Assembly: GCA_020466095.1 (NCBI GenBank)
Contig: CM035807.1
Coordinates: 81,573,666 to 81,637,665 of the forward strand
Reading direction: 5' to 3'
Origin: Chlorops oryzae
Taxonomy: Eukaryota; Arthropoda; Insecta; Diptera; Chloropidae
DNA length: 64,000 bases
Shown: one piece after another, positions 25,043 through 37,211 of the stretch
Layout: every line of letters starts with the position of its first letter
Position numbering within the stretch: the stretch's first letter is position 1
Notes under the pieces: generated by a model
Told to the model about the DNA's origin: nothing
The model's database searches: none
The model's input: the letters and a program-made list of their open reading frames with translations, nothing else
Translations under genes and position numbers: made by a program

Positions 25043-28000
25043 TGAGAGGGAACAACGTGATGTTTATTTGTGTGCAAGCTGCATTCTTCGCACGAGAAAC
25101 ACGTGTGCGTGGCAGCCACATTAGATAAGGGATCATGGCAGGCGGTAGTCAAACGTAGCAAAGCGGAATGGAACGGAACGGAACCGAACAGAACGAAACG
25201 AAACGGAGGAGAGTGGAGCTCTTCGCTGGAACGACATCATTTGATATTTACCTTAAGGCGAAAAATAAAATCAAGTTTATTGCTAGTGCAAACGGTTTTC
25301 TTATTTGTGCTTTCTTATTTTCCCCTCTCCCTCTCCCTCTCATTTATGTTTCTGTTTCTTCTTCTTCGTCTTCGTCTTCTGCTGCTACTGCTTTTCGAAA
25401 CTACTTCTTTACCGCATTCGGCGCTTCTCGTTTTCGGCTGCCTTGTTTTGTGGAATTGAGCATAAAGCTTTTCTTTGAGTATGCTTGCCTGCCTGCCTGC
25501 CTGCCCTCTGACACCCAACATCCGACATCCGACACCCGATTCAAGACACCCGAGACCGGAGTTCAAGCGTGAGTGTTCTTGTTGGTGTGATTTAGCTTGT
25601 AATTGTGTGTGTTCATGCGTTGTAAATAATGCTAAATGTAGTGAGGAAATAAAAATACGTTGAGTAGCGGTATTAGGAAAATGTGCAGCTGCTGCAATTT
25701 TCATAGAAAAGTGAGCGCACTCACACATAGATACGAAAAAAAAAAACAAAATTACAAAAAATAAAAACAAATGGAACAGCAATAATAGAAACGGCATGGA
25801 AACCAACCAAAGCCATCCTCACAAACACAAAAATAATTCTTTGTAAATATTTTTTAAGCCTTTGGCCGCGTTAATGTGCTTATTTTGGGAGCGGGCAAAA
25901 TTTGAAGAAATCATTGCAACTGAAAGCTTCTGATCAATCATTTTTTTTTCATGTTTTTTTTTTTTTTTTTTTTTTTGTTTTTGTCTTATGCATTCCATAT
26001 GCTTCTGGCGCTTTGTTTTATTGATGGAATGTTGCGCTCATAATGAAGAAAATTTTCTTTAAAAAAACAAAAAAATCTGAAAAAAAATGCAAAGTTGGAA
26101 GTTGGAAAGAAAGGTTCTTTTAAAAAATGCATTTTACTTCAATCTACCAATTATAATAACCTACAAAAAGACGAAGATTTGTTAGTATACCTGCTCGAGA
26201 CCCCATTTTTTGGTGAGGTCCTAGTGCCCTAAATCAATTGATCCAATTTCCGTACAAAAGACGGTGTGACTTAAAAAGTCTTTATTAAGGAATGCATTGG
26301 TTTATTTATTATTAGGGCCACATAAATTTTCCCGATTAGGCGCCTAAAAGTATGCACAAATTATAATTAAACAAAGTTTTGCCATAAAACGGTCCGAAGA
26401 ACTGTAAAAGATCATTCTGAAGATGAGAAAAGGTAAAAAAGTTTTCACTTTGCAACAGATGCTCAGTATCGAAAGTAATTTTTATATTTATATGCATAAT
26501 TTTAGGCGATGAGCTAAGAATTTTTGTTTTCAACTGGCCTTTTAATCATTTTCTTAATTTATAAAAATCATTTATACATAGTAATTTAAAGGCATAATTT
26601 TCATTGCATCAAAGAATTTCCTTCAAATTTTCCCTTTTCCCAGCCAAGAAGTTTTTGTCAGAATATTTTGATAGAGAATAACATTTTCTGATTTCCGTAT
26701 TAGTTCTCTCTCTTCTATTAAAAAATCGCATTTTTTATGCAGTGTAAAGGGGGGAAAAAACTGCTGCAGCAGATAGCCATAACCAAACAGAGATTCAAGT
26801 AAAAAGTACAATGTTTATCCTCTTTTGTATTTCCAAACCGGTTTAGCTTATCACAGCAAGTCAAAAAGTCCGAAGGCTTAAAGTTTGTTTTGAAAAAAAA
26901 AAGGAAAAAAAAAACAACAAAAGGATTTTCTGTGTGCCTGCAAGGAAACTTGACTGGCGTGGTTTATTGAGTTTTCCTCATTCGAGCTCATTTCATTCAT
27001 CTTGCCGCAACTTGTGACCATCAACTTGAACGCTGGGGGTCTGCTTAACAATCAGACATTGCATGCGAATCAGACGCGGCACTGCACTGGAGCAGCTCCG
27101 TCCGCAGCTCTTGGTCCAGTTCAACCCACTGCTACAGCACAGCTATAGCTACAGCTCCTTGCTGCGGTATCCAGGAGCTAAAGGTTTCGCATGTTTGTTT
27201 GCTATTCCCACATTGATGCTGTAGGGCATGAAATTTTCCACCACGCGAGCACAAAATTCTTTTTTCTATACTACATTGTATATATGTACGAATGAATGTA
27301 CGAATATATGTACAATGTATATACATTGCTATATATATATATTTTATTACTATTGCTACATTTGCTTTCGATTTTGGTTCGATTGTGCTGGTTATCGTAT
27401 AAAGTATTTTCGCTTCATTAATCCCAACGCTTCCAGCGCTATTCAGCGTATCGAATATGTATCGGATTAAGTGTGTGTGTATGTGTTTGTGAACATAGCT
27501 CAAGGGTCATTGAGTGAACTAAGCGTGCTTCAAATGATGGTCTTGCGTGGCAAATTCTTAAACGATGCGAATTGCTTAAAAAATGTTATAATCTTTATAG
27601 CTTATGGACAACCAATTCGACCCGAATTACTGTGTTTACTCGGCCAGTCATTGATGGAGAAAATTCCGGAAATTGCTAATTGATGCATATTGCACGACTG
27701 AGGCTAGTCAGTAAGCTAAAATACCGCAAATGTATGCATGTGCGGAGCTGAAGCTTTTGACGACGATTTGACAATCGATGGGATTTTTGTTTTAACGCAC
27801 AAAACCTAAAAAAATAAATAAAACGAGCTTAGAATTTTCCATTTGGGCAATTCATACTATGAGATTGGTGATTTTTGTGTGCAAATTACAAAGCGAAGCG
27901 AGAACAGTGAATACCGTCTAAGTTCATTTTAGTAAAATTTCATTAACTGTATGTTCTTAAATATATACAAAGCTATAATTATAAGAGCAGAAACAAAATG

Positions 28001-29209
28001 TCAAGTCGGAAATAATCTTCTCAGATGAAGGACTAATGCGTTAAATGATTTTATAATAATCAGAAGCATAATTCCGGGTGCTAAAATTGATACTAATTGT
28101 TGACTTATTAATAACTGACTATTTTGACATCCATTTGTGGTCTCAAAAGGGTAAATGGTGCTAAAATTTCTCAGAATTAATGTGCTTCGTGAATAATGAT
28201 TATATGGAATTAATTTGCAAATAAGCAAGAGCTTAATTGAAATCAGAATTTTCATCAGAAATTCTTGAATTTTCGTTCATTTGTGGTCAGAAAATTGCCC
28301 GTTCCATAAGGATTTCGATTTTAAATTAAGTAGGTACATTTAATTAAATAAATTGATGAAATTGAAGATCAATCTCCTAAAGATTTTACTTCAACAATAT
28401 CTTTGTTAGGCCAAGAAATACATTTTCATTTTTATAGCTTTTCAATGAATTGATTGGAAAATATTGTTCGGGTAATTTAATTTCAGCGAAAAGGACTATA
28501 GAATGTACTTGCTCGCTTTTTCAAACGACATTCAGTAAAAGCAATTTCATAATGCAATCGATACGATTTTTTCGCAGTGCATTTTCGCATTTTGTTATTG
28601 AATTGGATTTTTCTATGTACCTACGCTTTTAGTGAGATTATTCGAGCTAATTCCACGAATATAATATCAACTGCATAATAATATTATAAACCAACAGTGA
28701 ATCATACGCCAGTTGGGTAGAGATCGGCTTGTATGCCTGTTGTGCTTAGCCGACCGCTGGTATCCACAAATCGGAAAATTCAATCATCATAATCATGTAG
28801 TCCATGAGCAGATGCGAGCATACCTGATTTTAATGCATTTCAAATATGGATTTGAGCGAAATTTTGATCCGAGGATATCACGTCATAAAACGTTTTATAG
28901 AAAGCACGGTTGACCGTAGTGCTTATGGCTAAGGGAGGGGTTGTTTCTTTGGGTTATTCATTTAGATGCTTCAATTCGTATCTGGTTTTGTGAATCTAGT
29001 CTGTACTTTGAAGCCCTTCTTTGTATTTCAACTTTACGGCGGATTGTCGTGGCTGTTACTGTTCCGGAAATTTCAGTAGAATTAGATTGCATTTTCTTTC
29101 GTGTCCGTGCAGCAGTTATATGCTTAAATGTGTGGGAGTCAAAATGAATTTTTCATGCCTAGCGACGCAGCCAATATTTAAATTCAATACCTTAACCCAT
29201 TCTTGCATA

Positions 29210-30441
29210 CAGGCGCGCAGCCAGGGGGGGGTTTTGGGGGTTCAAACCCCCCCCAAATTAAGGAAAAAATACACCACACAGCCGCTTACATTTCTACACC
29301 GCCGTCCTACAAACTCTTTTATTAAGTTTTATGATGCAATAATTTTAGCTCTTGACCGAATTTCCTCTTGGAATGTTAAAAATGTGTCAAGTCAGTCTAA
29401 TTTATTAAAATGTGCCTTACAAAAAGGCGAATTTCTTATATCTCTTCATTGTATAAACCAAGTTTTTAGTTACACATTTGTTTTATGTAAATATTTACAA
29501 GGTAGAAACATTGATCTCAAATATGCTGTTGTCCTAGCAGATATATGCTTAGAGAATATTCAAACCTTAAGAAGTAACGCTGAGGAAGAATTTCAGAAAT
29601 TGTTTAAAAACGCTGAGAAGCAAGCTTTATCAAGCGGACTTATTTTGCAAAAACCTAGGCTCGCACATTTCTCAGGACCACGAAGCACATTTTCATACTA
29701 AAAGTGTTGAATATTATTATCGTATTTCCTTTATTTACCTTTTGTGGATGCATTTATTGTCAACTTAACCAATCGCTTTTCAAAACACAAGGATATTCTT
29801 CTTGGTTTTCAAGTTTTATTTCCTCAAAGCGATACTGCAAAAGTTGATGATTTTTTAGACAAATTTAAAAAACTCTTTCAGTTTTATCAAGATGATTTAG
29901 AGGGAAATTTTGATGATTCAAAAATGGAGCTCACTGTTTGGTATAAATTAATTAATAATTTAGAAAAAAATGAAAGACCAAAAACAGTGTTTGACGCTAT
30001 AAAATTTTGTAAAAAAGATATTTTACCAAATATTTTTAATTTATTAACTATTTTGGCTACTCTTCCAATAACCACATGTGAAAATGAGAGATCGTTTTCA
30101 ACTCTCCGCCGACTAAAACTTATCTTAGATCTACAATGACAGAACAGAGGTTAAATGCCTTAGCACTCCTCCACGTCCATCGAGATCTTACTCCCAGTTG
30201 TAGAGGACATACTAAATAAACTTGCTGAAAGCAAGCGAAGACTTAACATTGCACTTTAAATTGAATAAGTTCCTTCGAATAATACTTTTTTTACTTTGTA
30301 CACTTTATAAAAATGTAAAATATTTATGTAAATATATTTTAATTATCTATTTTGTAAGCTTTTTACGAAAATAAAAACAAAAAATATTTAGAAAAATTTT
30401 CTGCGAGCCCCCCTCAAATTGAAATCCTGGCTGCGCGCCTG
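29210..30441 (+). mobile_element. hAT-family transposon, internally deleted
   Basis: The 1232-bp element has perfect 16-bp terminal inverted repeats (CAGGCGCGCAGCCAGG at the left, complement ending at 30441). It is flanked by an exact 8-bp duplication, CTTGCATA (29202-29209 and 30442-30449), the hallmark of hAT elements. A G-run/C-run palindrome follows the left end. Autonomous hATs are about 3 kb; only the C-terminal part of the transposase remains, so this copy cannot move itself. Confidence 0.97.
29290..30220 (+). pseudogene. hAT transposase remnant (C-terminal half, hATC dimerisation region), frameshifted
   Basis: Three reading-frame segments together resemble the C-terminal half of hAT transposases of the ZMYM1-like/DUF4371 type. 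The first (about 29290-29699) contains ALDRISSWN and a Leu-rich helical region. The second (about 29744-30110) includes DAFIVNLTNRF and the hATC core TTCENERSFSTLRRLK. The third (about 30110-30220) continues the hATC domain in another frame (RSTMTEQRLNALALLHVHRD). Shifts near 29700 and 30115 break the frame. The zinc finger and the N-terminal part of the catalytic domain are absent, apparently lost in one deletion that joined the left end to mid-gene. No product is expected. Confidence 0.9.
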
Positions 30442-30802
30442 CTTGCATACAGTTTGTTATAGTACCTACTTAATGCGATTAATATGATAAATAAAAAATT
30501 TATCATTTTGTCAGTGAATATAGAATTTCCGTCCGTCCGATTTATAAGACGTTATGCTGTAATGACTTAAGGTATGCATTTGAATATTTTCAAAAGAATT
30601 TTTATTATTTTTAGTCTTAAGAAAAATAACTGCAGGGGGCTTGTTGGAGAATGCTATATCCTATGAAACATTTTTTTTTATCGGCAGAGCAAGAAATTTT
30701 TCAATTGTGCCCTGAAAGTATGCATGTTCATATTTAAGAAAAAAGGAATGAATTTATAAATATTTGCTTGTGGAACTTCGTTTCTGTTTTTACACGATCC
30801 TT
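30442..30802. other. Spacer between two transposons
   Basis: AT-rich sequence holding two members of the dispersed motif (about 30575 and 30709-30723). No gene is seen. Confidence 0.4.
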
Positions 30803-31559
30803 CCCAGCAAACATTTAGCCTATGCTTTAGCGAACGTTCGCCAAGAATATGTTTACGCGACCTTTTCTAGAAGAACAAAAGGCGATGTTTTCTCAACTCT
30901 ACCAACAAAGAATATGTAAAAAAAAAATATATTGCTTTGACGAACGTAACGCGAGCAATCCGCAATACATTGCGTATTCATCTTCCAGACGAACATTGCT
31001 GAAGTTACTTTTGGAACAGGTTTATACAATGTTTTTCTAATATATACCTTGTGTTATTATAGCTTTTGCTTTATTCAATCAAGTAGTTCTTGATTTTGTT
31101 ATTAGATCAAAAATAAATTAGTTAGTTCTGTAAGGATTTGGATCAACGAGTGTATACATTCTAAAGGATACAAAGGATAAAGGTGTAATTTTTTCCTCCA
31201 AATAGTTAAAGGCACAATTTTTGTTAACCTTTTTAAATATATTTTGAAGTTAACACTGTTCCGCGATAGAAAATCTTTGCTGGGGAAGATGTTTGAGCAA
31301 TGTATAAAGAACACATTGCATAAACATCTTCCAAGCAAAGGTTGCGCTATATTATTCTTTGCTGAAACATCGTCTATGGGACTATTCCGCGATGTTTTTA
31401 ATGTATCGCCAATTGCTCTTCCAAAACAGTGTCGGGCGACCGGAAAACTGCCTAACAAGCTTCTCTATTCCGCGATAACAAAGCAACGGTTGCGTGCGAG
31501 CTAAACATCGCCGTGGCGAGTCGCGGAACACTGTTCCGCGATAAAAAATGTTTGCTGGG
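30803..31559. mobile_element. MITE with CCCAGCAAACATTT ends
   Basis: The left end CCCAGCAAACATTT (30803) is inverted at the right end (AAATGTTTGCTGGG, ending 31559). TT lies outside both ends. An internal copy of the right terminal region (AACACTGTTCCGCGATA followed by TTTGCTGGG, about 31252-31282) repeats directly at about 31537-31559. Further TTCCGCGAT words lie between them in both orientations. The element is rich in CG-containing repeats compared with the flanks and has no coding capacity. The superfamily is unassigned. Confidence 0.75.
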
Positions 31560-34500
31560 TTAAGATTTCATAATACATATCCTACTGAAGGTGTGTATCA
31601 AAAGGCGAGCTTTCAAGAAAACAACAGAGTTCCAGCATCGGAAACGTTTCAAAATATTTACATGTATATTTTTAGGGCTCAATTAAAATATTTTTAGTTG
31701 GCTTGTTCATCAGTATGAGAAATATTCAAAATTAGGCAATGCATAAAATCTTCTAAAATCCCTTTTAAATTTATTCCGAGCTAAAATGAGTAGGATTTTT
31801 AGCTCTAAGAGAAAACATTTTAGAAGGAGAAAGGACTTTAGACGACTTTGTGAATTTGCTTAAACTTTTATATGCACACTTTTGGGTGCTAAATTTATAT
31901 ATTTTCTGTGTTCCAAGTGATGAGCTATATAAGGGAAATGAACTGTAATTTGGGTGATAAAAGGACCTGTGAAGATAAATTTTAATTCACATCAATAAGT
32001 TTTTCAAATTGGTCAGTAATAAGCCAATAAAAATTTAACAAGAAAACAAAATTTAAATTAAACACCTAAATATATGCCTATAAATATAATAATATTTGCA
32101 GTATTAAGAGCTTAATCGAAGACGGTTGTCAGAATGTCTCTAGAAATGATTTGAAAAATTGAGTGATTGATGATTTTTTAATTATTTTTCATTTAAGGTT
32201 CAGCGTAAGCTACAACCTCGTCAGAAGGCGTCTAATTTGAAACTGGCTTCAGACAAAATTACTAACATGCTTTCAGGAGTCGCTCTCTAAATATTTTGGT
32301 CGAAGCTTCATGCATTGGAAAGCCGAATGGAGAGAGAGAGAGAGAGCGAGTTATTGCGATAGTACTCTCAAGCCTTCCATGGCAATTTCCATTGCCTTCG
32401 AAAATTTCCTACTCTTTTGACGATTCATGAAGAGCGTCGAAGAGCAAAAAAATTATGGCAATTTCAAAGGAAAAAAAAAATTTCGGCATTTCGAAGTAGA
32501 AGTTTTTTGCATATGAAATTGCGTATGTTAGGGCAATGGTTAATGTGCTCCAGTGCAGTTTTATTCCATTTATTTGGAAAATTCAGGAAATAAATAGATT
32601 TTTCGACTAGAAAAGGGCTCTGACTATGACGGCAAGCAAACTGTTACTTGGTTCCGTGACAGATCTTGATTACCCAAATTGTTTCCCTGATCTACGCCTC
32701 ACTGAAACCCTTTTGGGTATCCTAACCAAGCACGTTTATGCAATTAATAAGCAACATTAGACCATCAGTGCACTGAGAGAATCGATTTTAAGGGGTTGGG
32801 GGAGCTTGGAGCCAGATAACCTAAAAAAACTTTCTGGATCCAATGCCTAATCAAAATTTTCAATGTATAAATAAAACCTACCACCTGGTGTGGTAAACAA
32901 GGACACATTTATACAGTTTTCTGCGTATAAGAAATTTTCATTCAATACACTGAACAAATTTTGTTTCAAAAAATATAAATTTGCCGAAAGTGGAAAGCTG
33001 ATGTGATCGACTCCGAACGCAGCTACGAATTCATCATCAGCCATCTTTATCACTTCTTGGTTAACTTAAACTAAATCTTAATATAAAATTCTTCTTCGTG
33101 CGTATTTAAATTTCCCGGCCTAGCTCGGGGTCCGCAAATTTAAAATAAAAGTGACATAGTAAAATGTGTTTGTTTGTGCTTTTGTAACAGGGTTTTTGCG
33201 ATGTTGATGTAGACTCTTGAATTGATTTTATTTTTGATTGAAAAATGACTAAAATTGTTTATAGCTAATTCAGTTTTTTTTTTTTTTTTTTTTTTTCCTT
33301 ACACTTCGCTTACCCTAGAAAGAAAAAAAAGGGCAAAAGACTTAAGAGGACAGCTTATTTGTTTGAAGTGCGAGGAATACTTCAAGTGCGATTATTAACA
33401 ATTGACCCCAAAAAGTATGCAGTATGTCTTGTGCGGCCAACCGTAATGAAGAAACGGCAGAACTTGCTTGCTACTTTCTCAGTTTTGAAGAGAAAAGTTC
33501 AAGCGAAACGATTTCCTTACAAAAGATTTGCCAATGCGGAAAAAACGGTCGTTTGCTTCCGCTTTTCACGAACCTTTCCTTTTTTTTTTCTATTCCTTTA
33601 TTCTTGTTACTCGAAAGGAGCAATCCTCCTCACGCACATTTAAGCACCGGTCAATAGGAAAATGTCCTTTGGCCTTTGACTTGCAGCATTCCACAGTTCA
33701 TTCAAAGGGAATTTTATTGCTGCGGTTTATGTCGTAGGCCTTTAGGCGCTTCGCTTTTGTTTATTATTCAATTCAAAATTTATTTTACAAGCGAAAGAAT
33801 AGACAGTCTAATAAAGTCCTTTGAAATGTTACAAAAATTGCACTTCTATCCAAAATTTATGAGAATGCAGTAATAAAATAAATTTTTTTTTTTTTTTACT
33901 TTGTGCGTCCATTTTCCATTTTTCATCTTAGCGTAAAAAATCGTTTTTCTTAGAATGACTATAAAATTGGTTTGTCTATTTATTAATTTTTTATTTCTTT
34001 TGAAAATTTAGGAAATACAAATAGCTAAGTTCAGCGCCTAAAGGTATGCATTTTAATTTGAGAAAAATATTTATGTTTATAAGCAGGAAAACCTTAAATA
34101 TTTAAGTTGACCCCCAAATTGAAGCGTACTTTATGGGGCAAAAAATTTGTTCAATTTACATAAAGTTAAGATTTAAATCGATTTTTAGCCTTTTTAAGAC
34201 TTTTTCAAAGCTAGGAAATTCCCTTGAAGTTCAAATTCGCTACTTATTTCCAAAATGGTGATAGGAAAAAAATATTCCCTCCCACAAAGTATGCTTCAAT
34301 TTTATAAATGCTTAAAAATACACGCTCTAGTCATTATCGATATAATTTTTCGTGTTGCTTTGCATACATTTGGGTGCTAACTATGAATTCTTTATGTTTC
34401 GCTTGTTTATTTCATTTAAATAGTAAAAATGAAAATTGCTATAGATTTTTGATATTTGAACATAGTTGAAGCCAGTCAGACATTCAATAAGACAAAGTCC

Positions 34501-35548
34501 TAGAGACATCCGTCGTCAAGAGACATAGAGACTATTTGTTCTTGAAGCCGATTTTACTCTGCGAGATCCTTAAAGTCATTAGCATTTCTAAGCATTTCAC
34601 TTTTGTTTGTTCAACTTAAAGTGACAGAAGATGTTTTCCTTGGGAATGTGTCGTATCTGAAGCACAGCATCTCAAGCTGTATGGCTGAACGATGGTACAG
34701 ACTTTAAGTTCGCGATTCGCAAGTGTGAATCCCCGCGGAGCTATCACACTTTTCACTTGACACTTTCTTCTTTGCAAAGAGTCTAGAGATAATTTCCTAT
34801 TTTTCTAGAATGCAGATAAAAGGACAAAAAAAAAAAAAAAGAAATATGAAGCTAAGAAGACGCGCTCACATCATTCCGGCAGCATGCAAAGCGAAAATTA
34901 GCGCTTCCACTGCAATGCAGTAAAATGCATTAAATGAGCTCGCACTTCTCTTCGTCACGCTGTGAAGTCACAGCTACAGCTAAGTACATATATAAAATGT
35001 ATATATGTATATGTTTTTATATATATAGTCATATATGTCTTGAAAATGACATCCTGATATGATAATGCCAACTGATGAGTCTCTCGCAGATGGTGGAGCC
35101 AAGAATCGATCCATTTATACGACCTTAGACGCCTTAATCATGGGGAATCGATGAAATTGAAAAGCGCACTTGATGGATCGTTGAATTATTATCCATAAAA
35201 GCTTTTCTTTCTTTTTATTTGCATATTTATATGAAGATACGTGGAGGTTTTATGACGACTAAATTTTGGAAAAAATCGATGTCATCAGCTCTGAATTGAG
35301 CTGTAAGGATTTTTTTTCTTTCAGAAATATTTAAGTAAATTTTAAAAATATTTAAAGGCTGAAGTTTTTTTTAAGAAATGTCATGTAGCAAGGGTTTTTT
35401 TTGGAAGAAATTTAGTGAAGCTTCAATAAATGATTGTAAGCAATTACAGCTTAAGCACAAAACCCGTTTTTCAAGTTGATTCCCAAAGGGTTATTTAGTT
35501 TCCAATTATCAGTTAATTTGAGCATCTAAAATCTATGCTTATAAATAT
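31560..35548. other. Gene-free region rich in the dispersed motif
   Basis: AT-rich non-coding DNA. Variants of the CCTAAAAGTATGCA motif occur near 31660, 31873, 32067, 33407, 34037, 34362 and 35528. T runs are long (33274-33297). Short frames at 33359-33873 overlap each other without a recognisable domain. Confidence 0.45.
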
Positions 35549-35552
35549 TTAA

Positions 35553-36105
35553 GGGGGTTGTCTAGAAACCACTTTTTTAAACTGGCTGCCACGATTTCTC
35601 CAGTCCAACTGGACCGATTTGAACGGAACAAAGTGGATTCAGAGCAGAGTTGTCACCATTATGGCGTGAGCCTCAACCATAATTTTAACAAATTTTTTAC
35701 TATTTTTTTTTTTTTACACTGAACTACAAAAAAATATACCCGAAATAGATGTGTCATTTTTCAATGTGAGCCACTTTGTTAAAAAACAGCCAAAATTAAT
35801 TTTGGAGGGTCACGCCATTATGAAATCTATACTGATTATATCCCCGTTTTTCTTTTTTATTTCGGACATCTTGAAGACCTGGAATCGTGGCAACCAGCAA
35901 TCCAACTTATTTTTTTGAGCATCCATTTTGACGGCCGAGAACTTTTTGAGCCGCCCTCACATAAAAAAACAAAGTGCTTCTTTATTAACTTTCATTCCTT
36001 CCTAATAAAAAAAAAAAAAATGAAAGTTAAAAAGCTCTTTTCGTTTTCTGTTAGGAATTGTTTTAAAATAGGTGCAAAAACAGCCTCGCCAATGAGACAA
36101 CCCCC
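35553..36105. mobile_element. TTAA-flanked non-autonomous element (piggyBac-like)
   Basis: The ends GGGGGTTGTCT (35553) and AGACAACCCCC (ending 36105) are inverted repeats, each preceded or followed by TTAA (35549-35552 and 36106-36109). TTAA duplication is characteristic of piggyBac elements. The 553-bp interior has only a short Lys/Phe-rich frame and no transposase. Confidence 0.75.
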
Positions 36106-36293
36106 TTAAGAAATTATTTGTAAAATTTCACTTAGGCCTTTTAATTAAGGATTAAGAACATCGACGGAATTGAAAAATAATCTTCAAAGATGCCTAAATA
36201 TGTAGGTATATATTCCAGAGATTGGAAAAATTGTCAATTTATCATATGCAGGGCTCGGATTTTGTTGACTTTTATAAATTTAAAGCATACTTA

Positions 36294-36604
36294 GGCCCGA
36301 TATTACAGTGCATACTTAAGGTCTCCTTAGCACTTAAGTAAAGCTTAAGTCTATAAAGCATTTTAACAGTACAAATTTTAAGTGCTCCTTAATTAAGTTT
36401 TCAAATTACTTTAATGAAGGAATTTCACAAATTTTACAAATTTGAAAAAATATAAACAAAAAATATAGGTTTTTTCAAATGTTGACTGCCGAAAACAATT
36501 TTCGTGAGTTTTGGATAAAAATTGACTGTTAAACCGCTTGACACTTAAGGTGTTCTTAAGTCTTCAAGCTTCCTTAACTTAAGTATAGACTGTTATATCG
36601 GGCC
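36294..36604. mobile_element. PIF/Harbinger-like MITE
   Basis: The ends GGCCCGATATTACAGT (36294) and ACTGTTATATCGGGCC (ending 36604) are near-perfect inverted repeats. They continue inward as CTTAAG-rich arms. TTA is duplicated on both sides (36291-36293 and 36605-36607), matching the TWA preference of PIF/Harbinger. The element is 311 bp and non-coding. Confidence 0.8.
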
Positions 36605-36829
36605 TTAAAGGGGCATATGATTCATTTGCATACACCGAGAGAAATAACAACAGTTAAATCAACTACTTAGAACAGTTAAAGTAAGAGTGGTCAAATAAAC
36701 TGTATTCCGCGTTAAATGCACTGAAAAAGGCAGTCAAATGAACAGTTGAAAACAGTCACTTTTTATGTTCAAATTCGCTTTCGTTCACTTAGACGTATAA
36801 GTTCGCATTCTGATCAACCGTCTCCGGAG

Positions 36830-36902
36830 GTTTCGATAGCTCAGTTGTTTAAGCTGTGACTCGACAGTCGTGAGCTTCGGGGTTCTATCCCTGCTGGCGG
36901 CG
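36830..36902 (+). ncRNA. tRNA-like module 1 (degenerate)
   Basis: A box-A match TAGCTCAGTTGT starts at 36837 and a box-B match GGTTCTATCCC at 36881. The 44-nt spacing is exactly that between positions 8 and 52 of a standard tRNA. The D-arm bases AGC/GCT can pair, but the T stem and anticodon stem are imperfect and no clean anticodon can be assigned. It is therefore a tRNA relic or Pol III promoter rather than a working tRNA. A T-rich stretch follows at about 36906-36926. Confidence 0.45.
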
Positions 36903-37137
36903 GGAATTTTTCTGGATTTTTTTTTTAATTACAGTTTTTTTTTTTGTTCAGAGTGTAGTTGTTTTGGAAGACAAAAATTTTCTCCTAAATTTTTAATGTT
37001 TTAATTTTATTTAATTTTTTTTTAATGGTTCATTTTCAAGCACAACATTTTGGGAGTGAAACAATTCTTTAAGCACGTTCCCCAAAACTTGAGCAACCAT
37101 AAACTCAAGTGAGCATTTTGACCAACAAATTAAATTC

Positions 37138-37211
37138 GTTCGTTTAGCGTAATGGTTAAGACGTTCGCCCAGCGAAGTGGAGGTCAGCGGTTCAAGGCTC
37201 GGCCGAGGCGA
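37138..37211 (+). ncRNA. tRNA-like module 2 (degenerate)
   Basis: A box-A match TAGCGTAATGGT starts at 37145 and a box-B-like GGTTCAAGGCT at 37189, again 44 nt apart. The anticodon arm contains TTCGC/GCGAA pairing around a short loop, so it is not a standard tRNA. The two modules differ in sequence, so they are not simple copies of each other. Confidence 0.45.

Larger units (their letters stand above)
21859..29201. other. Gene-free region with simple repeats
   Basis: No host gene is supported in these 7.3 kb. It holds CA, TG, AAT, CCTG and GGAAC-type simple repeats, long T runs (24181-24193 as A, 25957-25976 as T) and two members of the dispersed motif (26342-26355 and about 26470). A locally GC-rich patch (27060-27180) could be regulatory, but no promoter element is definite. 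Confidence 0.4.

Noticed and set aside
27060..27180. GC-richer patch as a possible promoter
   Set aside because: No convincing initiator/DPE or TATA arrangement and no gene starts downstream.
29021..29290. The open frame entering the hAT element from its left flank
   Set aside because: The frame crosses the element boundary at 29210 by chance; only the part from about 29290 resembles transposase.
36830..37211. Functional tRNA genes
   Set aside because: A/B boxes and spacing fit, but anticodon and T stems do not pair properly, so I list them only as tRNA-like modules.
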